This document shows, piece by piece, positions 34,748-42,423 of a stretch of 61,202 nucleotides of DNA; the stretch's first letter is position 1, and the number at the start of each line of letters is the position of its first letter. The position numbers and the translations under genes are program-made. The notes beneath the pieces were generated by a model that was not told the origin of the DNA, ran no database searches, and saw only the letters and a program-made list of their open reading frames with translations. Source of the DNA: Micrococcales bacterium (lineage in GTDB: Bacteria; Actinomycetota; Actinomycetes; Actinomycetales; Cellulomonadaceae); assembly GCA_009777345.1 (NCBI GenBank), contig WRMB01000018.1, positions 1-61,202 on the forward strand. Direction: 5' to 3'.

Positions 34748-34874
34748 CTGGTCGTCGGACCTGCGCCAGGGGCGAACGTCTCGACGACCAGCGGCCCCCG
34801 CGGGGCGCGCACGGCACGGCCAGAGGCCGCCGAGCAGAACACCCGTTCCTGCAACCGGCGGCCTCTATCGTGCC
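34748..34874 (+). promoter_or_regulatory. Two tandem stem-loops between scaffold and capsid genes
   Basis: Stem 1: CTGGTCGTCG (34748-34757) with CGACGACCAG (34782-34791). Stem 2: AGAGGCCGCCG (34822-34832) with CGGCGGCCTCT (34856-34866), extended outward by GGCACG (34813-34818) with CGTGCC (34869-34874). It fills the 165-bp gap before the capsid gene. It could be an attenuator, a processing site or an internal packaging/cos-like site. Confidence 0.55.
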
Positions 34875-34892
34875 GCAGGAAGGTGGTCAACA

Positions 34893-35741
34893 ATGGCCGC
34901 TATCACCACCACCACCACTTCAGATCGTGCGTGGTCTCCTGACATTCAGGCGTTCGCCCCCGACGACATCCTTGCCGACGCCCTGGTCCTCCAGACCTCC
35001 ACCCAGCTGGGCACCGTCGAGGGTGACGTCCCGGCAGTCCGTGTCGCCTTCGTGGACGACGACGAAGCCGACTTCGTCGCCGAAGGGCACGAGATTCCCG
35101 AAGCAGACCCGGCGCTCAACGAGGTCGTGATCTTCACCGGGAAGATCAGCCAGCTGGTCCGTATCTCCCGGGAGCAGTGGTCCCAGCCCAGCACCTCGCC
35201 CAAGCTGGCCGACGCGGTGGCCCGCGCGGTGCGCCGCAAAGCCGACGAAGCCTATCTGGCCCAGCCTGTACCGACCGCACCAGCAGTGACCCCACCGGCC
35301 GGTCTGGTTAACATCGCCGGGGTCCAGATGGGCACCCCGGTCGCTGACAGCCTGGACGCTCTGGTCGACCTGGTCGCGGTTCTCCAGGTCTCAGGGGCTA
35401 CCCCGACCCACCTGGTGACCGACCCGACCGGGTGGGCCGCGCTGCGCAAGCTCAAGACCACCACCGACAGCAACGTGAGTCTGCTCGGTGCTGGCACCGC
35501 CGACGCCGAGGCTTTCCTGCTCGGCCTGCCCGTCCTGGTCAGTCCGGCGATGCCAGCAGGGACCGGTCTGGTGATCGACCGGTCCGCCGTCGTGTCCGCG
35601 GTCGGGCAGGTGATGGTCGCACAGTCGGAGCACCAGTACTTCAGCTCGGACTCCATCGCGCTGCGCTGCACCTGGCGCCTCGGGTGGAACCTCGTCCGAC
35701 CCGAACGGTGCGGGAAGTTCACCATCGGCGACCAGACCTGA
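34893..35741 (+). CDS. Phage major capsid protein (HK97 fold)
   Basis: A 282-residue HK97-type major capsid protein. The N-arm contains SPDIQAFAPDDILADALV. Then come the E-loop/spine region (DEADFVAEGHEIPEADPALNE, VIFTGKISQLVRISREQW), the A-domain (PTHLVTDPTGWAALRKLK, FLLGLPVLVSPAMP) and the C-terminal strand IALRCTWRLGW. It has a strong SD (AGGAAGGTGG). It is shorter than many full-size phage capsid proteins because there is no N-terminal delta domain; a separate scaffold gene precedes it. It is the only virion structural gene of the element. Confidence 0.88.
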   Translation: MAAITTTTTSDRAWSPDIQAFAPDDILADALVLQTSTQLGTVEGDVPAVRVAFVDDDEADFVAEGHEIPEADPALNEVVIFTGKISQLVRISREQWSQPSTSPKLADAVARAVRRKADEAYLAQPVPTAPAVTPPAGLVNIAGVQMGTPVADSLDALVDLVAVLQVSGATPTHLVTDPTGWAALRKLKTTTDSNVSLLGAGTADAEAFLLGLPVLVSPAMPAGTGLVIDRSAVVSAVGQVMVAQSEHQYFSSDSIALRCTWRLGWNLVRPERCGKFTIGDQT

Positions 35742-36330
35742 ATGCCGTGGCGGGCGATCGTCAGGGCGAGGCAGCCAGAGAACCCTGAACCTTCGGCCCA
35801 GAGACCAGCGCCCGCCACGACCGGCACCAGCACTACCCCTCGGGGTCACGCCGACGACGCCAACGCCGTAGCCACCCGACAGCGGCAGCCACCGTCCAGG
35901 CGACCTGAGCTCCGGCTCCGAGCTGGTCGTAGTGGTCAGTCCACAGGCGATAGATGCTCATACCTTCTATATCCGTCCGGGCCAGGGCAGATATGACACA
36001 GCCCTGCCACAGCCGGAACGACCCCAGGGGGACCAACCCCACCCCGCGGCCCTCAGCCACCTCCCGTCGTAGGGCCGACATACCCCCCCCGGGAGCGGTG
36101 GGCTGGCTGGACACCCACCTCGGCCCCAGGGGTCTGGCCGGTGGGCCCGTGCTACGCGACCTTCCGGCGGGGGTCGGTCGCTGGCGTCTCCGACCGCGCG
36201 GTGTCGCAGGCGAAGCGGCACAGCAAGCCCCGGCGAGGCTCGGCTGTCCACGGGGGTGTCCACGCCTGTCCGTGCGACTTGTGGACAGGCACGGACAGGC
36301 TCGACTGGCGCGGCGTCGGGGTGTCCAGAT
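35742..36330. other. Right end of the element, no convincing gene
   Basis: 589 bp. A minus-strand frame from ATG 35961 to 35833 would give 42 residues with a hydrophobic stretch (GAGAQVAWTVAAAVGWL) and an Arg-rich tail, but its SD is poor. At 36245-36300 near-repeats of CTGTCC and CCACGGG occur. Terminase and portal genes are absent. Confidence 0.5.
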
Positions 36331-36395
36331 CGTGCACTAACGTGCATCAAGGTACCTCGGTCAGGCTGGACCCCCTAGTGCACGCTTAGTGCACG
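36331..36395. repeat. Arm-type repeats, right end
   Basis: CGTGCACTAA (36331-36340) followed by the variant CGTGCATCAA (36341-36350), then in the opposite sense CTAGTGCACG (36375-36384) and TTAGTGCACG (36386-36395). These match the left-end pair at 29542-29561. Together they give six candidate integrase/excisionase arm sites, four here and two left. Confidence 0.75.
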
Positions 36396-36409
36396 CCGCT
36401 GCCTAGACA

Positions 36410-36466
36410 AACGAAAAACCCCCAGTGACCTGGGGGTTTGTCGGTGGGCGATACTGGGATCGAACC
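36410..36466 (-). repeat. attR: 3' end of tRNA-Val(GAC) plus terminator
   Basis: 57-bp partner of attL. It includes the last bases of the intact tRNA, so integration rebuilt a working tRNA gene. Confidence 0.9.
36414..36439 (-). terminator. Terminator of the tRNA-Val-Cys-Gly unit
   Basis: Minus-strand hairpin AACCCCCAG/CTGGGGGTT around a short loop followed by a T-run (AAAAA on the plus strand at 36414-36418), immediately after tRNA-Val(GAC). It is part of the att core and is repeated at 29366 and 38578. Confidence 0.85.
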
Positions 36467-36516
36467 AGTGACCTCTTCCGTGTCAGGGAAGCGCGCTCCC
36501 GCTGCGCCAATCGCCC
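36445..36516 (-). tRNA. tRNA-Val(GAC)
   Basis: 72 nt. Acceptor GGGCGAT/ATCGCCC, anticodon loop CTGACAC (GAC), T-loop GTTCGATCC, discriminator A, no encoded CCA. It is the integration target of the element. Confidence 0.95.
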
Positions 36517-36535
36517 GTGCGGGGTACTGCTGTCG

Positions 36536-36606
36536 AGGTGGAGACGGGAATCGAACCCGTGTTGACGGCTTTGCAGGCCGCTGCCTCGCCACTCGGCCAC
36601 TCCACC
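36536..36606 (-). tRNA. tRNA-Cys(GCA)
   Basis: 71 nt. Acceptor GGTGGAG/CTCCACC, anticodon loop CTGCAAA (GCA), discriminator U as usual for tRNA-Cys, GTTCGATTC T-loop. Confidence 0.95.
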
Positions 36607-36645
36607 TTGAGACTGCGGCGTGAGCGCCGACGGTACCAGCCTCCG

Positions 36646-36718
36646 AGCGGATGACGGGACTCGAACCCGCGACCCTCACCTTGGCAAGGTGATGCTCTAC
36701 CAACTGAGCCACATCCGC
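36646..36718 (-). tRNA. tRNA-Gly(GCC)
   Basis: 73 nt. Acceptor GCGGATG/CATCCGC, anticodon loop TTGCCAA (GCC), discriminator U. First gene of the Gly-Cys-Val tRNA cluster. Confidence 0.95.
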
Positions 36719-36837
36719 GCGACCCCACCACGGCCGAGACCGCGGAGGTGCGTCCCTGACTCTATCCGAGGCTCCCGCACATAGTCCAACCAGATACGCC
36801 GTGTGCGCCTGGGTACGCAGACGCCACACTGGTCGGT

Positions 36838-37665
36838 GTGGACGAGACAGTGGTGTGGTGCGACGGACGGCTGGTGCCGCCTCGCACGCCGGTGGTGCGG
36901 GCGACAGATCTGGGGCTGACCAGCGGGCTCGGGGTCTACGAGTCGTTGGCGGTGCTGGACGGGAAAGTGTTCGCCCTGACCCGGCACCTGGACCGGCTGG
37001 CGCACTCGGCGCGGGTGGTCGGCGTCGAGCTGGCCGACGACGATGTGCTGCGTGGCGCCGCCGAGGAAGTCGCCCGGACGGGCAGGTGGTCGTACGGCCG
37101 CCTGCGGATCACGGCTACGGCAGGGACCGACGATACGCCAGGGGTGCTGGTGGTCGTCGGCAGCCCGGCGCGGACGGTCGAGCAGGTGCGGGTCGTGCGG
37201 GTGCCGTGGGTGCGCAACGAACGGTCGGCGGCGGTCGGGGCCAAGGTGACGTCCACCGCCGACAACCAGCTGGCGGCGCGGGCGGCGCACCAGGCAGGGG
37301 CCGACGAGGCGGTGCTCGCCAACGGTCGGGGCGAGCTGTGCGAGTGCACGACGTCCAACGTCCTGGTGGAGACCGACGATGCCCTGCTCACGCCGCCGTT
37401 GACGACGGGCTGTCTGGGTGGGGTGACCCGGGCGCTGCTGCTGGAGTGGTCGCCGGGCTGGGAAGTACCGGTCCGGGAGCGGACCATGCCGTACACCGTC
37501 CTCGACGACGTAGCCGCCGGGCGGGCGGGACTGGCGGTGAGCAGCACGCTGCGCACGGTCGTCCCGGTGGTGGGGCTCGACGGGCAGCCGACCCGTGAGG
37601 CCGGGCTGGCACAGCGTGCGCGTGAGCTGTTCGAGGCGCGACGTCGTGACGAGACCGACCCGTGA
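36838..37665 (+). CDS. Class IV PLP aminotransferase (ADC lyase/BCAT-like)
   Basis: A 275-residue fold-type IV PLP enzyme. The N-terminus (VVWCDGRLVPPRTPVV, GLGVYESLAVLDGKVFAL, RHLDRLAHSA) is typical. The PLP Lys lies in AKVTSTADNQ, followed by GADEAVLANGRGELCECTTSN, where the Glu contacts the pyridine N. Members include 4-amino-4-deoxychorismate lyase, branched-chain and D-amino-acid transaminases. Size and the Lys context favour the lyase/D-aminotransferase side, but sequence alone does not decide. GTG start. It diverges from the tRNA cluster. Confidence 0.85.
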   Translation: MDETVVWCDGRLVPPRTPVVRATDLGLTSGLGVYESLAVLDGKVFALTRHLDRLAHSARVVGVELADDDVLRGAAEEVARTGRWSYGRLRITATAGTDDTPGVLVVVGSPARTVEQVRVVRVPWVRNERSAAVGAKVTSTADNQLAARAAHQAGADEAVLANGRGELCECTTSNVLVETDDALLTPPLTTGCLGGVTRALLLEWSPGWEVPVRERTMPYTVLDDVAAGRAGLAVSSTLRTVVPVVGLDGQPTREAGLAQRARELFEARRRDETDP

Positions 37666-37689
37666 GGAGCAGCGGGCCGTGGGCCGCGA

Positions 37690-38121
37690 CTAGGTGGTGA
37701 GCAGCGCCGCGATGAGAGCGGCGACCTCGGACTCCATCCGGTCGCTCTCGGTGCCGATCGGCACCAGTGCCTCGGTGCGCGAGATGAACCGCAGCAGCGG
37801 TTCGGTCGGCGCGGCCAGCAGGGCATTGCCTTCCACGCCGGACAGGGAGATCAGGACGTAGTCCGGGTCTTCGTCCCGCCACACCTGGACGTCGCCGTTA
37901 CCTGCCGGGTCGTCCGCGGCGGCGTTCAGGCCGTCAGCCAGCAGCTCACGGCCGAGCAACCACGCCGAGACCGACTGCGCGCCGGTGAAGACGGCCCGCA
38001 CGGTGTAAGGGTCGTTGGCACGGAAGGAGAACTCTGTACTGACGGGAATGACGCTCGCGTCCGAACCTATGAGCTGGACTGCGATGACCTCGACCACGTC
38101 AGGGCGCTGCGGTTGCGTCAT
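37690..38121 (-). CDS. SsgA/SsgB-like sporulation and cell division protein
   Basis: A 143-residue SALP-family protein. It has the core pattern FSFRANDPYTVRAVFTGAQ, WLLGRELLADGL, GDVQVWRDEDPDYVLISLS and EPLLRFISRTEALVP. SsgA-like proteins help place septa (SsgB recruits FtsZ) in streptomycetes and occur, often single-copy, in other actinobacteria, sometimes without sporulation. A single copy here would most likely play the SsgB role. ATG start. It converges on the aminotransferase gene. Confidence 0.85.
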   Translation of the reverse strand: MTQPQRPDVVEVIAVQLIGSDASVIPVSTEFSFRANDPYTVRAVFTGAQSVSAWLLGRELLADGLNAAADDPAGNGDVQVWRDEDPDYVLISLSGVEGNALLAAPTEPLLRFISRTEALVPIGTESDRMESEVAALIAALLTT

Positions 38122-38500
38122 CCGGCCTCCTTTCGCTGCCCATCATGGCAGGTGGCGGGCTCCGGGCAAGGACCTTGGCCCGGGTTTCACCCCCTGAGGG
38201 TGGGTGCGTCCCCCATTTGGCGCGCAATATGCCCGAATGGCGCAGTCTGCGCGTCGCGGTCCGTCCGGACGACCGGTCCCCGCAGACCAGACGTGTCAGG
38301 GCGGCGACCAGCCGGAGCGACCGTCCGGTGTCCGACAGCGACGTGGACCCGGCCCGATCGGCACCCCACGGCACGACACGAGGAACCTGGCCGGGCCTGC
38401 CCCGGCTGGGCCAGCCCGCGCGACCGCGTCGGGCGACCCCTGCCACGACCCGTGAAACGAGTTCGGCATCCAGGCCGAGATTCGGTAGCATGCCCGAGCC
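38122..38500. other. Intergenic region upstream of ssgA-like gene and tRNA-Val(CAC)
   Basis: 379 bp, GC-rich, no open frame with a plausible start and family resemblance. It should hold the promoters of the ssgA-like gene (minus) and of tRNA-Val(CAC) (plus). I cannot point to specific boxes. Confidence 0.5.
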
Positions 38501-38572
38501 GGGCGATTAGCTCAGCGGGAGAGCGCCTCGTTCACACCGAGGAGGTCACTGGTTCGATCCCAGTATCGCCCA
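38501..38572 (+). tRNA. tRNA-Val(CAC)
   Basis: 72 nt. GGGCGAT/ATCGCCC acceptor, anticodon loop TTCACAC (CAC), GTTCGATCC T-loop. Its 3' half and terminator equal the att core of the element in opposite orientation. Confidence 0.95.
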
Positions 38573-38577
38573 CCGGC

Positions 38578-38603
38578 AAACCCCCAGGTCACTGGGGGTT
38601 TTT
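38578..38603 (+). terminator. Terminator of tRNA-Val(CAC)
   Basis: AAACCCCCAG / CTGGGGGTTTTT hairpin with a T-run, six bases after the tRNA. It is the inverted counterpart of the terminators at attL and attR. Confidence 0.88.
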
Positions 38604-38731
38604 CGTTCATCTGGAGCACGGCGGGCACTAAGCGGGCACTAGTGGAGGGCCGCCGAGGACGCACCTGGCCGACGTCCTGGCCATTCACCCTATTAGTCAC
38701 GCCGTCGAGGGGCCTGGACTAGCGTGAGGGT

Positions 38732-39544
38732 ATGACGCGGCAGACGACCGGATACGCGGACGCCGCGCGCTGGCCCCACGGGCCGGTGCCGATCGACACC
38801 GGTACCGCGCAGCTGGTCGTGGCCCGGGACCATCCTGGTGTGACGCTGCTGGTCAACGGGGTGCCGAGCTCGTTCGTGGACCCGGGCGACCCGAGCCACC
38901 TGGAGTTCGAGTACCAGCAGCAGATGGCGGCGGTGGTCGCGACGCTGCCGTCGGGGCCGTTGCGGGTGGTGCACCTGGGGGGCGGGGCCTGCGGGCTGGC
39001 CCGGGCGCTCGACGCGGCGCGGCCCGGGTCTCGGCAGGTGGTCGTCGAGGTGGACGCCCGGCTGGTCGAGCTGGTCCGCACCTGGTTCGACCTGCCTCGT
39101 CCGCCTGCGCTGCGGATGCGCACCACCGACGCGGCGACCTGGCTGGCCGGGGCCCGCCCGGGGCTGGCCGATGTGGTGGTGCGGGACGTGTTCGCCCAGG
39201 ACCGGGTGCCCGAGGACCTGATCACCGTGGCCACGGCCCGTCAAGTGGCCCAGGCGCTGGTACCCGGCGGCCTCTACCTGGCCAACTGCGTCGACTGGCC
39301 GCCGCTGTCCCTGGCCCGGGCCGAGACCGCCACCCTGGGGGCCGTGTTCGCGCACGTGGCGGTCGTGGCCGAGACCGGGGTGCTGCGCGGGCGCCGCTAC
39401 GGCAACGTCGTGCTGGCCGCGTCCGATACGTCGTTGGAGGCCGTAGCCTCGTCCCGGGCGCTGCGGCAGGGCGTGGTCCCGGCCCGGGTGCTGCTCGACG
39501 ACGCGGTCCGGGCCTTTGCCGCCGCGGCCGTGCCGATCACCTGA
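38732..39544 (+). CDS. Spermidine synthase-like methyltransferase-fold protein
   Basis: A 270-residue Rossmann-fold protein of the spermidine/spermine synthase family. It has SHLEFEYQQQMAAVV near residue 55, the nucleotide loop VVHLGGGACGLARAL, the acidic strand end VVVEVDARLVELVR and VVVRDVFAQDRVP. Actinobacterial single-domain members often lack proven aminopropyltransferase activity, and the putrescine-binding residues cannot be verified here. Its end overlaps the small minus-strand ORF by eight bases. Confidence 0.82.
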   Translation: MTRQTTGYADAARWPHGPVPIDTGTAQLVVARDHPGVTLLVNGVPSSFVDPGDPSHLEFEYQQQMAAVVATLPSGPLRVVHLGGGACGLARALDAARPGSRQVVVEVDARLVELVRTWFDLPRPPALRMRTTDAATWLAGARPGLADVVVRDVFAQDRVPEDLITVATARQVAQALVPGGLYLANCVDWPPLSLARAETATLGAVFAHVAVVAETGVLRGRRYGNVVLAASDTSLEAVASSRALRQGVVPARVLLDDAVRAFAAAAVPIT

Positions 39545-39695
39545 ACCGTCGCACGGTCAGGCGTCGTCCGGGCTGCCGTCGGGGACCTAGCTGCTCGAAC
39601 TGCGCGCCCAGCTCGTCGGCAGCGGGCAGGGGCTCGCTGGTCCGAACGGATCCACCGATACCCGACCGCACCACGACTGGGCCGTCAGGGGGCAT
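39537..39695 (-). CDS. Possible 52-residue protein divergent from helD
   Basis: Starts at ATG 39695 (MPPDGPVVVRSGIGG ...) and ends LGPRRQPGRRLTVRRFR, with consistent third-base GC and a basic C-terminus. The ATG is one base from the helD ATG on the other strand (CAT-A-ATG), so at least one of the two would need a leaderless mRNA or a different start. No family known to me. Real or not is open. Confidence 0.4.
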   Translation of the reverse strand: MPPDGPVVVRSGIGGSVRTSEPLPAADELGAQFEQLGPRRQPGRRLTVRRFR

Positions 39696-39696
39696 A

Positions 39697-42156
39697 ATGG
39701 ATGGCCTCTTTTCTGCCCAGCACGGGACGGAGCCCACCACGCACCCCGCATCAGAACCGCTGGCCGCACCGACGACCCTACCGGCACCGCCGGACGACGA
39801 GCTGGACGACGAACCGACCGCTGGACCGCTCACGACGCTGGCTACCGAGCTCGCGGCCGAGCAGCAGGTCATCGACACCGTGTACGCCCGTCTCGACACG
39901 CTGCGCGACCAGGCCCGGCAGCGGCTCGCCGAGGTGCGCCGCGAAGGACCGTCCGGCTCGCCGCAGAACCGCAGCGAGCGCGACTCGTTCGCGACGCTGT
40001 ACGAGAACCGGCTGGCCCAGCTCGAAGCGGTCGAGGAACGCCTGGCCTTCGGCCGTCTCGACCTGCACGACGACGAGACGGTGCCTCCACCCGCGGCCGA
40101 TGCCGCCGGACAGGCAGGCCCGCTCCTCCGTCCCAACCGGATGTACGTCGGCCGGATCGGCCTGAACGAGGCCGACCACACCCCTCTGCTCACCGACTGG
40201 CGAGCCCCAGCCGCGCGGGCGTTCTACCAGGCCACAGCCGTACACCCGGACGGGGTGCGGCGGCGGCGGCACCTGGTCACCCACGGCCGCCGCGTCACCG
40301 GCGTGGAGGACGAGGTGCTGGACCTGTCCGGCACCCAGGAAGGTGTGCTGTCCGGCGAGGGCGCGCTTCTGGCCGCCCTGGCCGCGGGCCGCACCGGCCG
40401 GATGGGCGATATCGTCGCGACCATCCAGGCCGAGCAGGACGCGGTCATCCGCGCCGACCTGGCCGGGGCGCTGGTCGTGCAGGGCGGGCCCGGTACCGGC
40501 AAGACCGCCGTCGCCCTGCACCGCGCGGCCTACCTGCTATACGCCCACCGGCGCACCCTGGAACGCTCCGGGGTGCTGCTGGTCGGGCCGAGCCGGACCT
40601 TCCTGCGCTATATCGACCAGGTGCTGCCGTCGCTGGGCGAGACCGGGGTCGTCACCATGACGGTGGCCGAGCTGGTGCCCGGGGTGCACGCCCCTGGCAC
40701 GGAACCGGCCGCGTCGGCCCGCATCAAGGGCGACCTGGCGATGGCCGACGTGCTGGCCCGGGCGGTGCGCGCCCGGCAGCGGGTACCCGCCGAACCGGTC
40801 ACCGTGGTGCTCGACGGACGCACCGTGCGCATCGAGCCCGACGATGTGCGGGCCGTCGTCGGCCGCACCCGGCGGCTGCACCGACCGCACAACCAGGCCC
40901 GGGTGACGTTCGTGCGGGAGATGCTCGGTCGGCTGGCCGACCAGTACCTCGCCCAGCTCGGCAGCCGGGTGGACACCGCCGACCGGGCCGAGGTCGTCGA
41001 GGACCTGCGCACCCACCGGGACGTGCGGGTGGCGCTCAACCTGGCCTGGATGCCGCTGACCCCGCAGGGCCTGCTCGGCGACCTGTACGCCAAGCCGTGG
41101 CGGCTGGCCGAGGCGGCACCGCACCTGTCGGTATCGGATCGTGCGCTGCTGGCCCGGGAGCGCGTAGCCCCGTGGACGCCTGATGACGTCCCGCTGCTCG
41201 ATGAGCTGGCTGAGCTGCTCGGCACCGACGACCAGGCCGCTCGCGCCCAGGCCCGGGCCGAGGCGCAGCAGCGGGCCGCCGAGGTGGAGTACGCCCAGCA
41301 GACGCTGCAGGCGACGGGCGGCGGCTGGGTCCTGCAGTACGGTGCCGCCCTGGGCGATATGGTCACCGCCGAGGGGCTGGCCGACCGGGTGACCGGCGGC
41401 GGACCGCTGCTCACCACCGCCGAACGGGCGGCTGACGACCGTTCCTGGACCTACGGCCACGTCGTGGTGGACGAGGCCCAAGAGCTCTCCCCCATGGCCT
41501 GGCGGGCGCTGCTGCGCCGGGTGCCGACCCGGTCGCTGACCATCGTCGGCGACGTCGCGCAGACCGCCGCGCCGTCCGGGGCCCGCAGCTGGGCGGCCAT
41601 GCTCGGTCCGGTCCTGGGTTCGTCGTGGCGGGCGGCCGAGCTCACCGTCAACTACCGCACCCCGGCGACGGTGGCCGCCGCGGCCGACGACTTCGCCCGC
41701 ACCGTCGGCCTGCCGGTCTCCACCCTGGTCTCGGCCCGGGACGTCCCCGACGCACTGGTCGCGACCCGGGTCGCGGCGGCGGACGTCGCCACCCGGGCGG
41801 CGCTGGCCGCCCACGAGGCCGTGACCCAGACCTACCGGGACGGGACCGGCCGGGTCGCCCTGGTCGCATCCCGGTCGGCCTTCGAGGCGCTGAGCGCAGC
41901 GCTGACCGACCTGGGCCGGGACCACACCTGCGCCGCAGGAACCGACACCGCCGACCTGGACGCACCGTTGGTCCTGGTCACCCCGCACCAGACCAAAGGC
42001 CTGGAGTTCGACCAGGTGATACTCGTCGAACCGGCCCAGGTCCTGGCCACCAGCGGACCGGGCAACCTGTACGTCGCCCTGACCCGACCCACGCAACGCC
42101 TACACATCGTGCACGCCGAACCCCTACCCGACGGACTGCGCCAGGCCGTCGTCTGA
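39697..42156 (+). CDS. helD: HelD-type helicase, RNA-polymerase recycling factor
   Basis: An 819-residue superfamily 1 (UvrD/Rep-like) protein. The N-terminal coiled coil at residues about 45-110 (ELAAEQQVIDTVYARLDTL ...) enters the RNAP secondary channel in HelD. Walker A GGPGTGKT is at 263-270. VVVDEAQELSPMAW is Walker B, and LVTPHQTKGLEFDQV and NLYVALTRPTQRLH are motifs V/VI. HelD dissociates stalled RNAP and in actinobacteria can give rifampicin tolerance. I see no rifampicin-associated element upstream. ATG 39697 may be leaderless; a later start near residue 45 would still keep the core. Confidence 0.93.
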   Translation: MDGLFSAQHGTEPTTHPASEPLAAPTTLPAPPDDELDDEPTAGPLTTLATELAAEQQVIDTVYARLDTLRDQARQRLAEVRREGPSGSPQNRSERDSFATLYENRLAQLEAVEERLAFGRLDLHDDETVPPPAADAAGQAGPLLRPNRMYVGRIGLNEADHTPLLTDWRAPAARAFYQATAVHPDGVRRRRHLVTHGRRVTGVEDEVLDLSGTQEGVLSGEGALLAALAAGRTGRMGDIVATIQAEQDAVIRADLAGALVVQGGPGTGKTAVALHRAAYLLYAHRRTLERSGVLLVGPSRTFLRYIDQVLPSLGETGVVTMTVAELVPGVHAPGTEPAASARIKGDLAMADVLARAVRARQRVPAEPVTVVLDGRTVRIEPDDVRAVVGRTRRLHRPHNQARVTFVREMLGRLADQYLAQLGSRVDTADRAEVVEDLRTHRDVRVALNLAWMPLTPQGLLGDLYAKPWRLAEAAPHLSVSDRALLARERVAPWTPDDVPLLDELAELLGTDDQAARAQARAEAQQRAAEVEYAQQTLQATGGGWVLQYGAALGDMVTAEGLADRVTGGGPLLTTAERAADDRSWTYGHVVVDEAQELSPMAWRALLRRVPTRSLTIVGDVAQTAAPSGARSWAAMLGPVLGSSWRAAELTVNYRTPATVAAAADDFARTVGLPVSTLVSARDVPDALVATRVAAADVATRAALAAHEAVTQTYRDGTGRVALVASRSAFEALSAALTDLGRDHTCAAGTDTADLDAPLVLVTPHQTKGLEFDQVILVEPAQVLATSGPGNLYVALTRPTQRLHIVHAEPLPDGLRQAVV

Positions 42157-42248
42157 GGCATCTCTCCCGTTGCCTGAACGTCAGCCTCCAACGTGGTCAC
42201 GCCGACTACATGATGGGGCGAGCGTCGCGGGTCCGGCTGCAAAGTCAG

Positions 42249-42412
42249 GTGTCGAAGTAGGTGTAGAAGTGTCGAAGCAGGTGTCGAAGCAGGTGTCGAA
42301 GCAGGTGTCGAAGCAGGTGTCGAAGCAGGTGTCGAAGCAGGTGTCGAAGCAGGTGTCGAAGTAGGTGTCGAAACAGGTGTCGAAACAGGTGTCGAAGTAG
42401 GTGTCGAAGTAA
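42249..42412. repeat. 12-bp minisatellite GTGTCGAAGCAG
   Basis: Thirteen full 12-bp units plus one 8-bp partial unit (42261-42268). Central units are GTGTCGAAGCAG; edge units are GTGTCGAAGTAG or GTGTCGAAACAG. In one frame it encodes (VSKQ)n, interrupted by TAG/TAA in the edge units. It resembles the TPQV-type repeat linkers seen before the C-terminal winged helix of AlbA_2/RecG-like proteins. Confidence 0.95.
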
Positions 42413-42423
42413 GCGGACCGGGG

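Larger units (their letters stand above)
29366..36466. mobile_element. Integrated 7.1-kb element in tRNA-Val, candidate capsid-encoding phage satellite
   Basis: Bounded by 57-bp direct repeats (29366-29422 and 36410-36466, one mismatch), the right one being the 3' end and terminator of tRNA-Val(GAC). All recognised genes run on the plus strand: small Cys-rich protein, tyrosine integrase, zinc-ribbon protein, excisionase, one or two small proteins, ATPase with HTH, small protein, scaffold-like protein, major capsid protein. There is no terminase, portal, protease or tail gene. That set and the size suit a phage satellite rather than a complete prophage; a decayed prophage is the alternative. 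Confidence 0.85.

Noticed and set aside
29366..36466. Complete prophage
   Set aside because: Terminase, portal, protease, tail and lysis genes are all absent within the att-bounded interval.
42249..42412. CRISPR array
   Set aside because: Units are 12 bp with no spacers and no cas genes nearby; it is a minisatellite.
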